NCBI RefSeq assembly: GCF_030068505.1
Contig: NZ_JAQOSO010000011.1
Location: forward strand, 1-64,000
DNA from: Roseofilum capinflatum BLCC-M114
GTDB lineage: Bacteria > Cyanobacteriota > Cyanobacteriia > Cyanobacteriales > Desertifilaceae
DNA length: 64,000 nt
Direction of reading: 5' to 3'
Under the pieces are notes generated by a model, which worked only from the letters and a program-made list of their open reading frames with translations, had not been told where the DNA came from and did no database searches. Below are positions 8,776-17,360 of the stretch, one piece after another. The first letter of the stretch is position 1, and the number at the start of each line of letters is the position of its first letter. A program made the translations under genes and the position numbers.

Positions 8776-8859
8776 AAGTGTTCAGACCTGTGACGTTGGG
8801 TGGCCCTCTAGGTAGAGGGGCTGAAGCTTTGACCCGGATGGGTTAACCTGTTCGCTTTT

Positions 8860-8890
8860 ATTGTATCGGTTACTGACGAATCCACTGCAA
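8860..8890 (-). promoter_or_regulatory. possible internal promoter upstream of the first V4R gene
   Basis: Read on the minus strand there is TTGCAG (8885-8890), a 19-base spacer and TACAAT (8860-8865). The spacer is longer than ideal. It lies in the only sizeable gap of the operon, so it may separately drive the V4R-to-kinase half. Confidence 0.35.
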
Positions 8891-8921
8891 ACTTGTAATG
8901 AAAGTCAAGCAAATTTTGCTC

Positions 8922-9419
8922 TTACAAGGGCGATTCTTCTATAGTAGAGACTTGACAGAGGATTTGCCGGTTATATTCGAGGATGGGACGCAGCAGGGCT
9001 GCTTCCTCGGTCGTTAAGAGGGATTCGACGACTTTTTGCATGATAGAGTATGTCACATCACAGCTATCTTGAGCGTCAAAGGCTCTCATGATGGTTTGAA
9101 ACCAGAGAAGCAGGCGATCGCGTAATCCTTCTCGATCGTCAATTAACAGCGCTAGAGCTGAGTGACGCAGGATACGAAGCGTATCTTGTTTCCATTTAGC
9201 GCTCAAATCCTGATCGCCCCGCATTAATACCTGGGGCGCTTTGGCGCGAATTTGGGATTGGACTTGCTGGACAATTAGGGCTTCTGAGGTGCGAATTTTG
9301 TTATAGGTGGTTAAGCGCAAGGGAAACGACTGAATATAATCGTGAAAAAATTGCAGCTCTTCATCTGTGGCATAGCGGCCATCGGTTTCTTGATAGAGGT
9401 TTTTAGTTTGGGTCAGCAT
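8922..9419 (-). CDS. phycobilisome-like globin-fold protein (second copy)
   Basis: A 165-residue helical protein with the same pattern as the product of 7250-7717: an N-terminal helical pair, then RILRHSALALLIDDREG where phycobiliproteins have the bilin-site helix, and a C-terminal helix bundle. The position equivalent to the bilin Cys is Asp or Thr, so it is predicted to be colourless. It lies between the ferredoxin gene (41-base gap) and the V4R gene. A scaffold or PSII-assembly role is inferred from the operon. Confidence 0.7.
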   Translation of the reverse strand: MLTQTKNLYQETDGRYATDEELQFFHDYIQSFPLRLTTYNKIRTSEALIVQQVQSQIRAKAPQVLMRGDQDLSAKWKQDTLRILRHSALALLIDDREGLRDRLLLWFQTIMRAFDAQDSCDVTYSIMQKVVESLLTTEEAALLRPILEYNRQILCQVSTIEESPL

Positions 9420-9460
9420 AGCTTCTCAATAGTAGTCTTAAGCATCGTCTTAAGCATCGT

Positions 9461-9943
9461 CTAGGCATCTTTGGTTTGGGTTAAGTAGGCTCCAATCTCA
9501 AATTTGGTCTCTTCAAGTTGTTTGAGGGTAGATCGGGTAACCAGTTTACCCGCTTCAACGAGGACTTCCCCGGTTACTGGATGGAGCATATCTTGATCGG
9601 CTCGTCTGCCAATTAGGGCTTCAATGTCTTGTAGCGATCGCACGTACATCCCTGGAGGTAATTCTACCACTACTCCATCGGTCAGTACCCGTGATTGACA
9701 GGCGAGGCGGGAATTGGGCTTACAGGAGGTAATCACTTCTAGGGTTCGCTGCTCCCTACGGTTCATGGGGGTTAGGGAGTCCATCCCATCTTTTATATAC
9801 ACATGGCAGGTGGCACACATGCCTCGTCCTCCACATTCTTTGAGGACATCTAAATCCTTATTCATCAGGACTGATAACAGATTCCCGTTGGTTTCTACTT
9901 CCGTTTCTTGGGCGATCGGTTCAAGTCTGACTGTTTTCACCAT
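9461..9943 (-). CDS. 2Fe-2S ferredoxin of the PAP-type operon
   Basis: A 160-residue protein. The N-terminal 95 residues are a 2Fe-2S ferredoxin of the adrenodoxin-like kind: the cluster ligands are the Cys residues in CGGRGMCATC (C-x5-C-x2-C, about residues 37-46) and in LACQ (about residue 82). A roughly 65-residue C-terminal extension without cysteines follows; plain photosynthetic ferredoxins are about 97 residues. The Synechocystis operon also carries ferredoxin genes. It probably passes electrons to an operon partner or senses redox state; the partner is unknown. Confidence 0.85.
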   Translation of the reverse strand: MVKTVRLEPIAQETEVETNGNLLSVLMNKDLDVLKECGGRGMCATCHVYIKDGMDSLTPMNRREQRTLEVITSCKPNSRLACQSRVLTDGVVVELPPGMYVRSLQDIEALIGRRADQDMLHPVTGEVLVEAGKLVTRSTLKQLEETKFEIGAYLTQTKDA

Positions 9944-9966
9944 AATCTTTTAGTCTCCAAAGTTGC

Positions 9967-10791
<825 letters not shown>

Positions 10792-11062
10792 AAGTAGATG
10801 CTGATCTTTCGTCTCCTGATTATGGGGCCATGGGTCTTTAATCTATTTATTTTGGGACTTCATGTCACAACGGTAGGGGGGAGAGGTTTTGAGTTAGGAC
10901 AGTTCAAGTCTAGACATCAAGGGTATAGGTCTGCTATGGGTCAATTATGAGTTCGGTCTTAATTTTACCCAATTATACGGTCTTACGTCTTACGTTCCCT
11001 AGGGTCTTTCTTGTTCGTCAGTCCACTGAACTCTCCGATATCCCATTTTAGGTTGATCACTC
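10792..11062. promoter_or_regulatory. divergent promoter region between PAP-type operon and rbcR-like gene
   Basis: A 271-base gene-free stretch between two divergent transcription units. It must hold both promoters; LysR regulators often act from such shared regions. I found no convincing sigma70 pair or clear palindromic operator by eye. Confidence 0.5.
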
Positions 11063-12079
11063 ATGTCTGACCTTCCATTCACGTTGGATCAATTACGCAT
11101 TCTCAAGGCGATCGCCCTTGAGGGCAGCTTTAAACGAGCCGCCGACAGTCTCTATGTCTCCCAACCGGCCGTGAGTCTGCAAGTCCAGAACTTAGAGAAA
11201 CAATTAGATGTTCCCCTTTTCGATCGGGGAGGAAGACGGGCCCAACTGACGGAAGCGGGTCATTTACTGCTTCAGTATGGTGAAAAGATTCTTTCCCTGT
11301 GTCAAGAAACCTGTCGGGCGATCGAAGATTTGCAAAATCTCCAAGGAGGAACCCTCATTGTTGGAGCCTCTCAAACCACAGGAACCTATCTTTTGCCGGG
11401 GATGATTGGTGCTTTTCGGGAAAAATATCCGGATGTGGCCGTGCAACTGCATGTCCATTCTACCCGCCGAACTTGTTGGAGCGTCTCCAATGGCCAAATT
11501 GATTTAGCCATTATTGGTGGTGAAGTTCCTACGGAGCTGCAAGAAGTCTTAGAAATCTCTTCCTATGCTGAAGATGAGTTAGCCCTGATTTTAGCCCCTT
11601 CCCATCCCCTAGCTGCCCAGAGTACCATTCAAAAAGACGATCTTTATGAACTGCAATTTATTGCTCTGGATTCCCAATCCACCATTCGTAAGGTGATTGA
11701 CCAAGTTTTAACCCGGTGTGGGATTGAAACCAATCGCCTGAAAGTGGAAATGGAACTCAATTCGATTGAAGCGATTAAAAATGCGGTACAAGCCAATTTA
11801 GGAGCGGCTTTTGTTTCGGTTTCGGCCATTGAAAAGGAATTACAAATTAATCTACTCCATCGCTCTTACATTGAAGGGGTGTCTATTCGCCGTACTCTGT
11901 CGGTGATTGTCAATCCCAATCGCTATCGCTCTAAAGCGGCTGAAGCGTTTCGGACGGAAATCCTACCGGCTTTCACGACCCAAGGTAAAGTAGGGTTAAC
12001 TCCCCCCACGGATGTTGGGATCGATCTCAATGCCACTCAGGGGCCCGATCCAGAATCGTCGGCATCCTTGGAGGATTAA
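11063..12079 (+). CDS. rbcR: LysR-family transcriptional regulator, RbcR/Ycf30 type
   Basis: A 338-residue LysR regulator. The N-terminal winged HTH (residues 6-65) contains [20 protein letters not shown]. The co-inducer domain (95-305) has the RbcR-like segments [32 protein letters not shown] and [14 protein letters not shown], the last two strongly conserved in RbcR/Ycf30 and shared in part with CmpR/NtcB relatives. RbcR regulates RuBisCO genes in response to Calvin-cycle metabolites. The C-terminal 30 residues are a variable acidic tail. It is divergent from the PAP-type operon, so regulation of that operon is possible but unproven. The choice among RbcR, CmpR and NdhR is made from overall similarity as I remember it. 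Confidence 0.8.
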   Translation: MSDLPFTLDQLRILKAIALEGSFKRAADSLYVSQPAVSLQVQNLEKQLDVPLFDRGGRRAQLTEAGHLLLQYGEKILSLCQETCRAIEDLQNLQGGTLIVGASQTTGTYLLPGMIGAFREKYPDVAVQLHVHSTRRTCWSVSNGQIDLAIIGGEVPTELQEVLEISSYAEDELALILAPSHPLAAQSTIQKDDLYELQFIALDSQSTIRKVIDQVLTRCGIETNRLKVEMELNSIEAIKNAVQANLGAAFVSVSAIEKELQINLLHRSYIEGVSIRRTLSVIVNPNRYRSKAAEAFRTEILPAFTTQGKVGLTPPTDVGIDLNATQGPDPESSASLED

Positions 12080-12121
12080 CTGGGGTCTTTTGTCAGTTCT
12101 CAATCTTTTGCCCTCTGGCCT

Positions 12122-13507
12122 ATGGATATTCATTGCACACGCCCAAAATGTCAGCGTCCGCTCAACCGATTGCCTGAGCTGGATCACCCTGAAAAACTGA
12201 AAACGACTTCCCAGAAATATTGCACTTGTTGTGGAATGCCTTTAATTTTGGCTGGCCGCTATTTACCCCAACGGTTATTGGGTCAAGGGGGGTTTGGTGC
12301 GGCTTATTTGGCGGTCGATCGCTATACGCCGACGTTGCGCTCTTGTGTGGTCAAACAGTTTCAACCAGCAGGGCAATTATCTCCCCAACAATTGGCGATC
12401 GCTCAACAGCATTTTGAGCAGGAGGCTTTGGTGCTGGAGGAGTTGGGGAACGAACATCCCCAAATTCCTCGGCTTTATGCTTTTTTTCCCTTGTTGGTTC
12501 CGTCTTCGGCTCAAGAGGCGGAAAACCAGTTTTTTTATCTGGTTCAGGAATGGATTGATGGACAAAATTTAGAGGAAGAGTTGGAATATACGGGCCCTTT
12601 TTCGGAGCAAGATATCCTGTCTCTATTGCGCCAAATTTTACCGGTTTTGCAATTTGTTCACGATCGCCATGCCATCCATCGGGATATTAAACCCTCGAAT
12701 ATTATGCGGGATAAGAAGGGGCGATTGGTGTTGCTCGATTTTGGTGCGGTTAAGCAGGTTAGCCAAGGCTCAGGCGGCCGCTCTACGGAGATCTATTCCC
12801 AAGGGTTTGCACCTCCAGAACAAATGGCGGGGGGAGAAGTTTACCCCTCTACAGATTTGTATGCTCTGGCGGTGAGTTGCTTGACTCTGTTAACCCAGAA
12901 GAGTTCTCAGGAATTATATGATTCTTATAATAATCGCTGGAAGTGGCGATCGGAAATTGATTTATCTGAACCCTTAGCTTCAGTTTTAGATAAAATGCTG
13001 GCTCTGTCTCCCTATCAACGGTTTGCCAGTGCCAATGAGGTTTTAGAGAACCTGCGTCCCCAGTCCGTTCAAGGGATGAGTCCATCAACGACTCTTCAGC
13101 CTTCTGGGTCTCCTGCGGTCGCAACTCCGCCCCCAACTCCGGCGAAACCGATGGCAATGACTTCTAGTTTTTCGACTCCAGAATTGTTGATGATCTCTAC
13201 GTTTACGGGATTTGAGTCGGTGGTTTTGGCCTTGGGGTTCACCAATCTATTGGGGGTAAATGGGATTAGTATGGGCCTTTGGGGGGCGGTGATGGGAGGA
13301 TTGGTTTATGCCCAATTTCGCCGTTGGATTGAACGGGTGGATTTGGCGATTTTAGCTGTGATTTCTTGGGGGATCTTGTTATTTGTACCCCCGCTTCGGG
13401 GAAGCCAGCCTTTAGATGTACTTTTAATTGTTCCCATTTGTGTGGGAGCGGGTTTAGGGTTGATTATGTCTGTGTTTCGGTTGATTTCTCAGAGGTTAGG
13501 ACGATGA
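12122..13507 (+). CDS. zinc-ribbon Ser/Thr protein kinase with C-terminal membrane domain
   Basis: A 461-residue Hanks-type kinase. The first 38 residues hold two Cys pairs (C5, C10, C34, C37), a zinc-ribbon-like start common in cyanobacterial SpkB-type kinases. The kinase domain follows: LGQGGFGAAY (about 53-62), Lys78, HRDIKPSN (about 180), DFGA (about 202). After a Pro/Thr-rich linker, residues 350-455 form about four hydrophobic helices, so the kinase domain would be membrane-tethered. It begins 42 bases after rbcR on the same strand and may be co-transcribed. Substrate unknown. Confidence 0.88.
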   Translation: MDIHCTRPKCQRPLNRLPELDHPEKLKTTSQKYCTCCGMPLILAGRYLPQRLLGQGGFGAAYLAVDRYTPTLRSCVVKQFQPAGQLSPQQLAIAQQHFEQEALVLEELGNEHPQIPRLYAFFPLLVPSSAQEAENQFFYLVQEWIDGQNLEEELEYTGPFSEQDILSLLRQILPVLQFVHDRHAIHRDIKPSNIMRDKKGRLVLLDFGAVKQVSQGSGGRSTEIYSQGFAPPEQMAGGEVYPSTDLYALAVSCLTLLTQKSSQELYDSYNNRWKWRSEIDLSEPLASVLDKMLALSPYQRFASANEVLENLRPQSVQGMSPSTTLQPSGSPAVATPPPTPAKPMAMTSSFSTPELLMISTFTGFESVVLALGFTNLLGVNGISMGLWGAVMGGLVYAQFRRWIERVDLAILAVISWGILLFVPPLRGSQPLDVLLIVPICVGAGLGLIMSVFRLISQRLGR

Positions 13508-13512
13508 TTGTA

Positions 13513-13562
13513 TAGGGAATAGGGAATGGGGAATGGGGAATGGGGAATGGGGAATGGGGAAT
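13513..13562. repeat. GGGGAAT heptamer tandem repeat
   Basis: About seven imperfect copies of GGGGAAT between the kinase and ureohydrolase genes. A related tract in both orientations is present around 53372-53490. Confidence 0.85.
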
Positions 13563-13599
13563 CAGACATAGGTAATGACAGGAAAAGTGGGGGTTAGGG

Positions 13600-14688
13600 A
13601 TGTCCTCTAAAGGTGTTGATTGGGAATATTGCGATCCGAATGGGATTAGTGTGCCGAATGGGTGTTTCTTTGGTTTACCCTATTCGCTGGAGGAGGCGGA
13701 AGTTGTGTTTTTGCCGGTTCCTTGGGATGTGACGACTTCTTATGGAGAAGGAGCGGCCCAGGGGCCACAAGCGATTTTAGAGGCTTCGGTACAGTTGGAT
13801 TGGTATGATTTTGATGTGCCGAAGGCTTGGAAGATTCCGTTGGGGACTCTAGGGATTGATGGGGAGATTTTAGCCGAAAATGGCCGAATGCGGGCGATCG
13901 CCAAGCAGATTATTGAGCATCTGGAAGCAGGGGGGAAAAGTGACGATCCGGCGATCGCTCCCTCCTTAGCTCAGGTTAATCAAGCCTCTGCGGATCTCAA
14001 TGATTGGGTTTATACCCAAAGCCAAAACTATCTAGAGCAAGGGAAGCTCGTGGCAGTTGTCGGAGGCGATCATAGTGCGCCTCTGGGATTAATGCAGGCT
14101 CTGGGTCAGCAGTATCAAGACTATGGCATTTTACAAATTGATGCCCATGCCGATCTCCGTCAAGCCTATGAGGGATTTATTTATTCTCATGCTTCAATTA
14201 TGGATAATGCTCTGAAGATTCCCCAGGTTAGTCGCTTGGTTCAGGTGGGCATTCGGGATGTATGCGAGGCAGAAATGGAGCGGGTAGGGGGCGATCGCCG
14301 CATTGTTGCCTTTGATGATTGGCAGCTCAAAGCTAACGCCTATCAAGGTATTCCTTGGGCAACTCAATGCCGGAAAATCATCTCTCATTTACCGGATCGG
14401 GTTTATATTAGCTTTGATATTGACGGCTTGAATCCTACTTATTGCCCCCATACGGGCACACCTGTACCAGGGGGATTAGAGTTTAATGAAGCCATTTATT
14501 TAATGCGATCTTTGGTTCAAGCAGGCAAAACCATTATTGGATTTGATGTCTGCGAAGTTGCTCCAGGTGATACTGGAGATCAGTGGGATGGCAATGTGGG
14601 AGCCAGAATTCTCTATAAATTAGCCTGTTTAAGCCAGTTTAGGAAAACAGAGAGATCTGCTCATCCCCAGTGGCGAACAGTTGATTGA
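13600..14688 (+). CDS. ureohydrolase (agmatinase/arginase family; guanidine hydrolase possible)
   Basis: A 362-residue binuclear-metal hydrolase of the arginase/agmatinase superfamily. Metal ligands are visible in GGDHS (about residue 152), DAHADLR (about 178-184) and SFDIDGLNP (about 270). Family members hydrolyse guanidino compounds (agmatine, arginine or guanidine) to release urea. The C-terminal block DQWDGNVGARILYKL differs from plain agmatinases, and some cyanobacterial relatives are Ni-dependent guanidine hydrolases, so the substrate is left open. No HypA/HypB-like nickel chaperone genes are adjacent. The last 50 bases overlap the convergent TPR gene. Confidence 0.85.
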   Translation: MSSKGVDWEYCDPNGISVPNGCFFGLPYSLEEAEVVFLPVPWDVTTSYGEGAAQGPQAILEASVQLDWYDFDVPKAWKIPLGTLGIDGEILAENGRMRAIAKQIIEHLEAGGKSDDPAIAPSLAQVNQASADLNDWVYTQSQNYLEQGKLVAVVGGDHSAPLGLMQALGQQYQDYGILQIDAHADLRQAYEGFIYSHASIMDNALKIPQVSRLVQVGIRDVCEAEMERVGGDRRIVAFDDWQLKANAYQGIPWATQCRKIISHLPDRVYISFDIDGLNPTYCPHTGTPVPGGLEFNEAIYLMRSLVQAGKTIIGFDVCEVAPGDTGDQWDGNVGARILYKLACLSQFRKTERSAHPQWRTVD

Positions 14689-15049
14689 TTTTTTGGCGCA
14701 CCCAAGTGAAGGGGTGATTGGAAGTTTTGCCCAGGACTTGGTTATAACTTTGATAAGCTTGGTTGTATTGTTGCAAATGATGGAGACATACGCCCCGAAA
14801 CAGTTGCAGGGTTGAGTCTTGAGGATTGAGACTCAAAGCTTCTTCAAAACTCCAGAGGGCTTTTTGATAGTGGTGGAGATGGGTACAAGCGCATCCTCGC
14901 TGAATCCAAAGGTCGATGTTTTGCGGATCGAAGATCAGAGCGCGGTCAAAATGACCGATCGCCTCTACATAGTTCCCTTCTTCCACACAGCGCTCGGCTT
15001 TTTGGGCGTAGTTTTGGCTCATTAATGTTTTCGTCATAGCTTTTCTCAT
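14639..15049 (-). CDS. small tetratricopeptide-repeat protein
   Basis: A 136-residue protein with three TPR units (about residues 12-45, 46-79 and 80-113), showing the W/L-G-Y-A-F-A-P pattern, for example NYVEAIGHFDRALIFDPQN and YQKALWSFEEALSLNPQD. It is a protein-interaction scaffold without a catalytic domain. ATG at 15049, 15034 or 15019 could serve as the start. It converges with the ureohydrolase gene and overlaps it by 50 bases. Confidence 0.75.
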   Translation of the reverse strand: MRKAMTKTLMSQNYAQKAERCVEEGNYVEAIGHFDRALIFDPQNIDLWIQRGCACTHLHHYQKALWSFEEALSLNPQDSTLQLFRGVCLHHLQQYNQAYQSYNQVLGKTSNHPFTWVRQKINQLFATGDEQISLFS

Positions 15050-15221
15050 TTTTTATACTGATTTTCACATGAGGATTCATCGTTGAGCGCTAGGATTTCA
15101 TAGATTAAATACGCTCCTACTGGTCAGTATCTTACGAGAAAAGAAAAATGGGGATAAGGGTATCACCCCCTACGGGAGTCAGATCGCTCTAGAAATATTG
15201 TTTATGGAATATAACGTGAAT

Positions 15222-16733
15222 TTACTGATGTTGATTGAGTAATTCTAGAACAATTTTGGGAGGAACTAGGGTATTTGCACATAAAATCCCCGAAGCCGCA
15301 ACCGCAGGAACCCCAATTCCCGGTAGGGTACTATCACCGACTCGGTATAATCCCGGAATTGGCGTATGGCAACTGGGCCAGGTTCCTTGTCCGGGGGAGA
15401 TCGCCGGCCCATAGGTTCCCTGATAGCGACGCAGATAGTGGGAGTGAGTCAGGGGAGTACCCACCAGCTCTAAAACGATGCGCTCTCGGATATCGGGAAT
15501 CACTCGCTCTACAGCTCGATAGAGGGGTTGGGATTTGACGAATTTGCGATCGCCATACTCTTGATTTCGATTCCATCCGGCAAAGGGTTCTAAGGTATAG
15601 GCATGAAGACAATGATGGCCTTCTGGGGCCAGACTTTTATCCCAGACAGAAGGAATGGAAATCATACAGGTATTGCCGGGGGTGGTAATATCAATCTCTT
15701 CAGAATGGACGACCACATGATGGCCGGTTAACCCCTCTAAGCCATCAGCGCGAATGCCGAGATGTAGGTGCATAAAGCTCTCTACCGCAGGCGTGGATAA
15801 CTGTTGCTGGCGATAGTGACTGGGCAGATCGTCTGGGGAGAGGAGGTGAGTATAAGTATCCCAAAGGGTGGCATTAGAAATGACAATGGGGGCAGTTAGT
15901 GTTTCGTTGCGTCGTAACTGCACCCCTGCTACTCGTCCTTGCTCGATCAGGATTTTTTCCACATGAGTCCCTAGTCTCAGTTGGCCACCCCATCGGGTTA
16001 ATCCTCTCACGAGGGCATTAATAATGGCTTCACTACCGCCAAGGGGATAATCTACCACGGAGCGATCGCGCTCCCCCAACATAAAGGCCACTTCAGGTGC
16101 TACGGTTCCCTCAGCTTTGAGACCAGAAAGTAAAAAGCATTCAAGATCGATCAACCGTTTGACCCAAGGATCTCGAACGGTACTCTGTAAGATCTGGCCC
16201 GCAGAACCATTAATGAGGCCTAGATGGGGGAGTAGTTGCAACAAGGCAGGTAAATACCGAGTTGCTAAAATGGGGAGCAGTTTCCAGTCAGAGCGTAGAG
16301 CAATTGTGGGAATCTGACTGAGCGCGTTGTAGAGATCCAGAAGCGGTTTTTGAAAGGCGAGCAGTTCCTTGGCTCCTTGGGGAGTAATTTGGGCTAAGGC
16401 TTCTTGATAGCGATCGCTCTGACAATATATAGGTAAGGTAGCATCCGGGAAATGATAATGGCCCAAGGGGTTATAGGCGATCGCCTCCACCGGTTCGCCC
16501 AAAATCTTTAGCACTTGGCACAGAGGATTGAGGGAATGGCGATCGCCCAAGCCACAATAAAAAGACGGCCCCGTATCAAACCGAAACCCTTGGCGGACAA
16601 ACCCATGGGCCGCTCCTCCAGCTACTCCATGACTTTCACACACAATTACCCGTTTGCCATAGTAAGCCAGCAGGGCCCCCGCCACTAACCCCCCAATTCC
16701 ACTACCAATGACCACCACATCTGCGTCTGACAT
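15222..16733 (-). CDS. FAD-dependent carotenoid-type oxidoreductase (CrtI/CrtH-like)
   Basis: A 503-residue flavoprotein of the phytoene desaturase/carotene isomerase family. It opens with the dinucleotide-binding motif VVVIGSGIGGLVAGALLA (about residues 5-22) and ends with the family's C-terminal FAD motif (GLYRVGDSTLPGIGVPAVAASG). Such enzymes desaturate, isomerise or oxidise carotenoids at the membrane. It seems closer to the CrtH/CrtO-type paralogues than to CrtP/CrtQ, but the substrate is unknown. ATG 16733, behind GGAAGG, is preferred to an in-frame start 48 bases upstream. No other carotenoid gene is adjacent. Confidence 0.8.
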   Translation of the reverse strand: MSDADVVVIGSGIGGLVAGALLAYYGKRVIVCESHGVAGGAAHGFVRQGFRFDTGPSFYCGLGDRHSLNPLCQVLKILGEPVEAIAYNPLGHYHFPDATLPIYCQSDRYQEALAQITPQGAKELLAFQKPLLDLYNALSQIPTIALRSDWKLLPILATRYLPALLQLLPHLGLINGSAGQILQSTVRDPWVKRLIDLECFLLSGLKAEGTVAPEVAFMLGERDRSVVDYPLGGSEAIINALVRGLTRWGGQLRLGTHVEKILIEQGRVAGVQLRRNETLTAPIVISNATLWDTYTHLLSPDDLPSHYRQQQLSTPAVESFMHLHLGIRADGLEGLTGHHVVVHSEEIDITTPGNTCMISIPSVWDKSLAPEGHHCLHAYTLEPFAGWNRNQEYGDRKFVKSQPLYRAVERVIPDIRERIVLELVGTPLTHSHYLRRYQGTYGPAISPGQGTWPSCHTPIPGLYRVGDSTLPGIGVPAVAASGILCANTLVPPKIVLELLNQHQ

Positions 16734-16806
16734 CCTTCCATCCTTAATCCTACTTGTACACTTCACATTTCTACTATGCAAAGCCTAGAAAATTTCACTG
16801 AAAAAG

Positions 16807-16835
16807 TTGCCCTAGATACATAAATAAACTATAAT
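16807..16835 (+). promoter_or_regulatory. sigma70-type promoter for the DUF4278 gene
   Basis: TTGCCC (16807-16812), a 17-base spacer and a perfect TATAAT (16830-16835). Transcription would start near 16842, giving an untranslated leader of about 180 bases before the DUF4278 ATG; the leader contains a small hairpin (CCGAG...CTCGG, about 16932-16952). Confidence 0.65.
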
Positions 16836-17021
16836 AGGACAAATAAGTTTTAATAGTTCTTTAAATTCAGGTGACCCCAAGGTAAACTCATTTGAAGACC
16901 TATTAAAAATGTTACGATCGGATGCTCTAAAACCGAGTTTCCGATTGGCTCGGAAAGGCTCAAGCAACACCTAAGCTTTTCAAATTCCATCACTATTTTA
17001 GAGTTTCAAGAGGCAACAGCG

Positions 17022-17222
17022 ATGAATTTCCGTTATCGCGGCATACAATATGAACGCGCTCTACCTTCTGTAAAGAGTTCTGAAGAAAACAGTCTACCGG
17101 AATCGACGATGCCCCAATCGTCTTTATCTTCCTCTCTGGACTTACAAACCCTACAGCTCTACAAGACTGTAATCGTCTTGATTGTGGCCTTGATGGCTGG
17201 GGTCGCGTCATTAGTCATTTGA
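17022..17222 (+). CDS. DUF4278 small protein with C-terminal membrane segment
   Basis: A 66-residue protein. The opening MNFRYRGIQYERALPSV matches the YRG signature of DUF4278, a family of short cyanobacterial proteins of unknown function. Residues 47-66 form one hydrophobic helix at the very C-terminus, so it is probably tail-anchored. AGAGG precedes the ATG. A good sigma70 promoter lies about 190 bases upstream. Confidence 0.75.
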   Translation: MNFRYRGIQYERALPSVKSSEENSLPESTMPQSSLSSSLDLQTLQLYKTVIVLIVALMAGVASLVI

Positions 17223-17360
17223 CAGCATTGATTGATAAGAAGTGAGTGGTTACTCTCCTCCCCATTAGACGGACTTTTGATGTCAAAAAAAATTGAAGTC
17301 ATCCTAGGGATCTAACGGGGTTCGTCACCAGAAAGCAACCGAGACCTAAGTTTTTAAGTT

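Noticed and set aside
14639-14688. Possible frameshift at the overlap of ureohydrolase and TPR genes
   Set aside because: The two genes are convergent on opposite strands and both proteins are complete; a 50-base 3' overlap needs no error.
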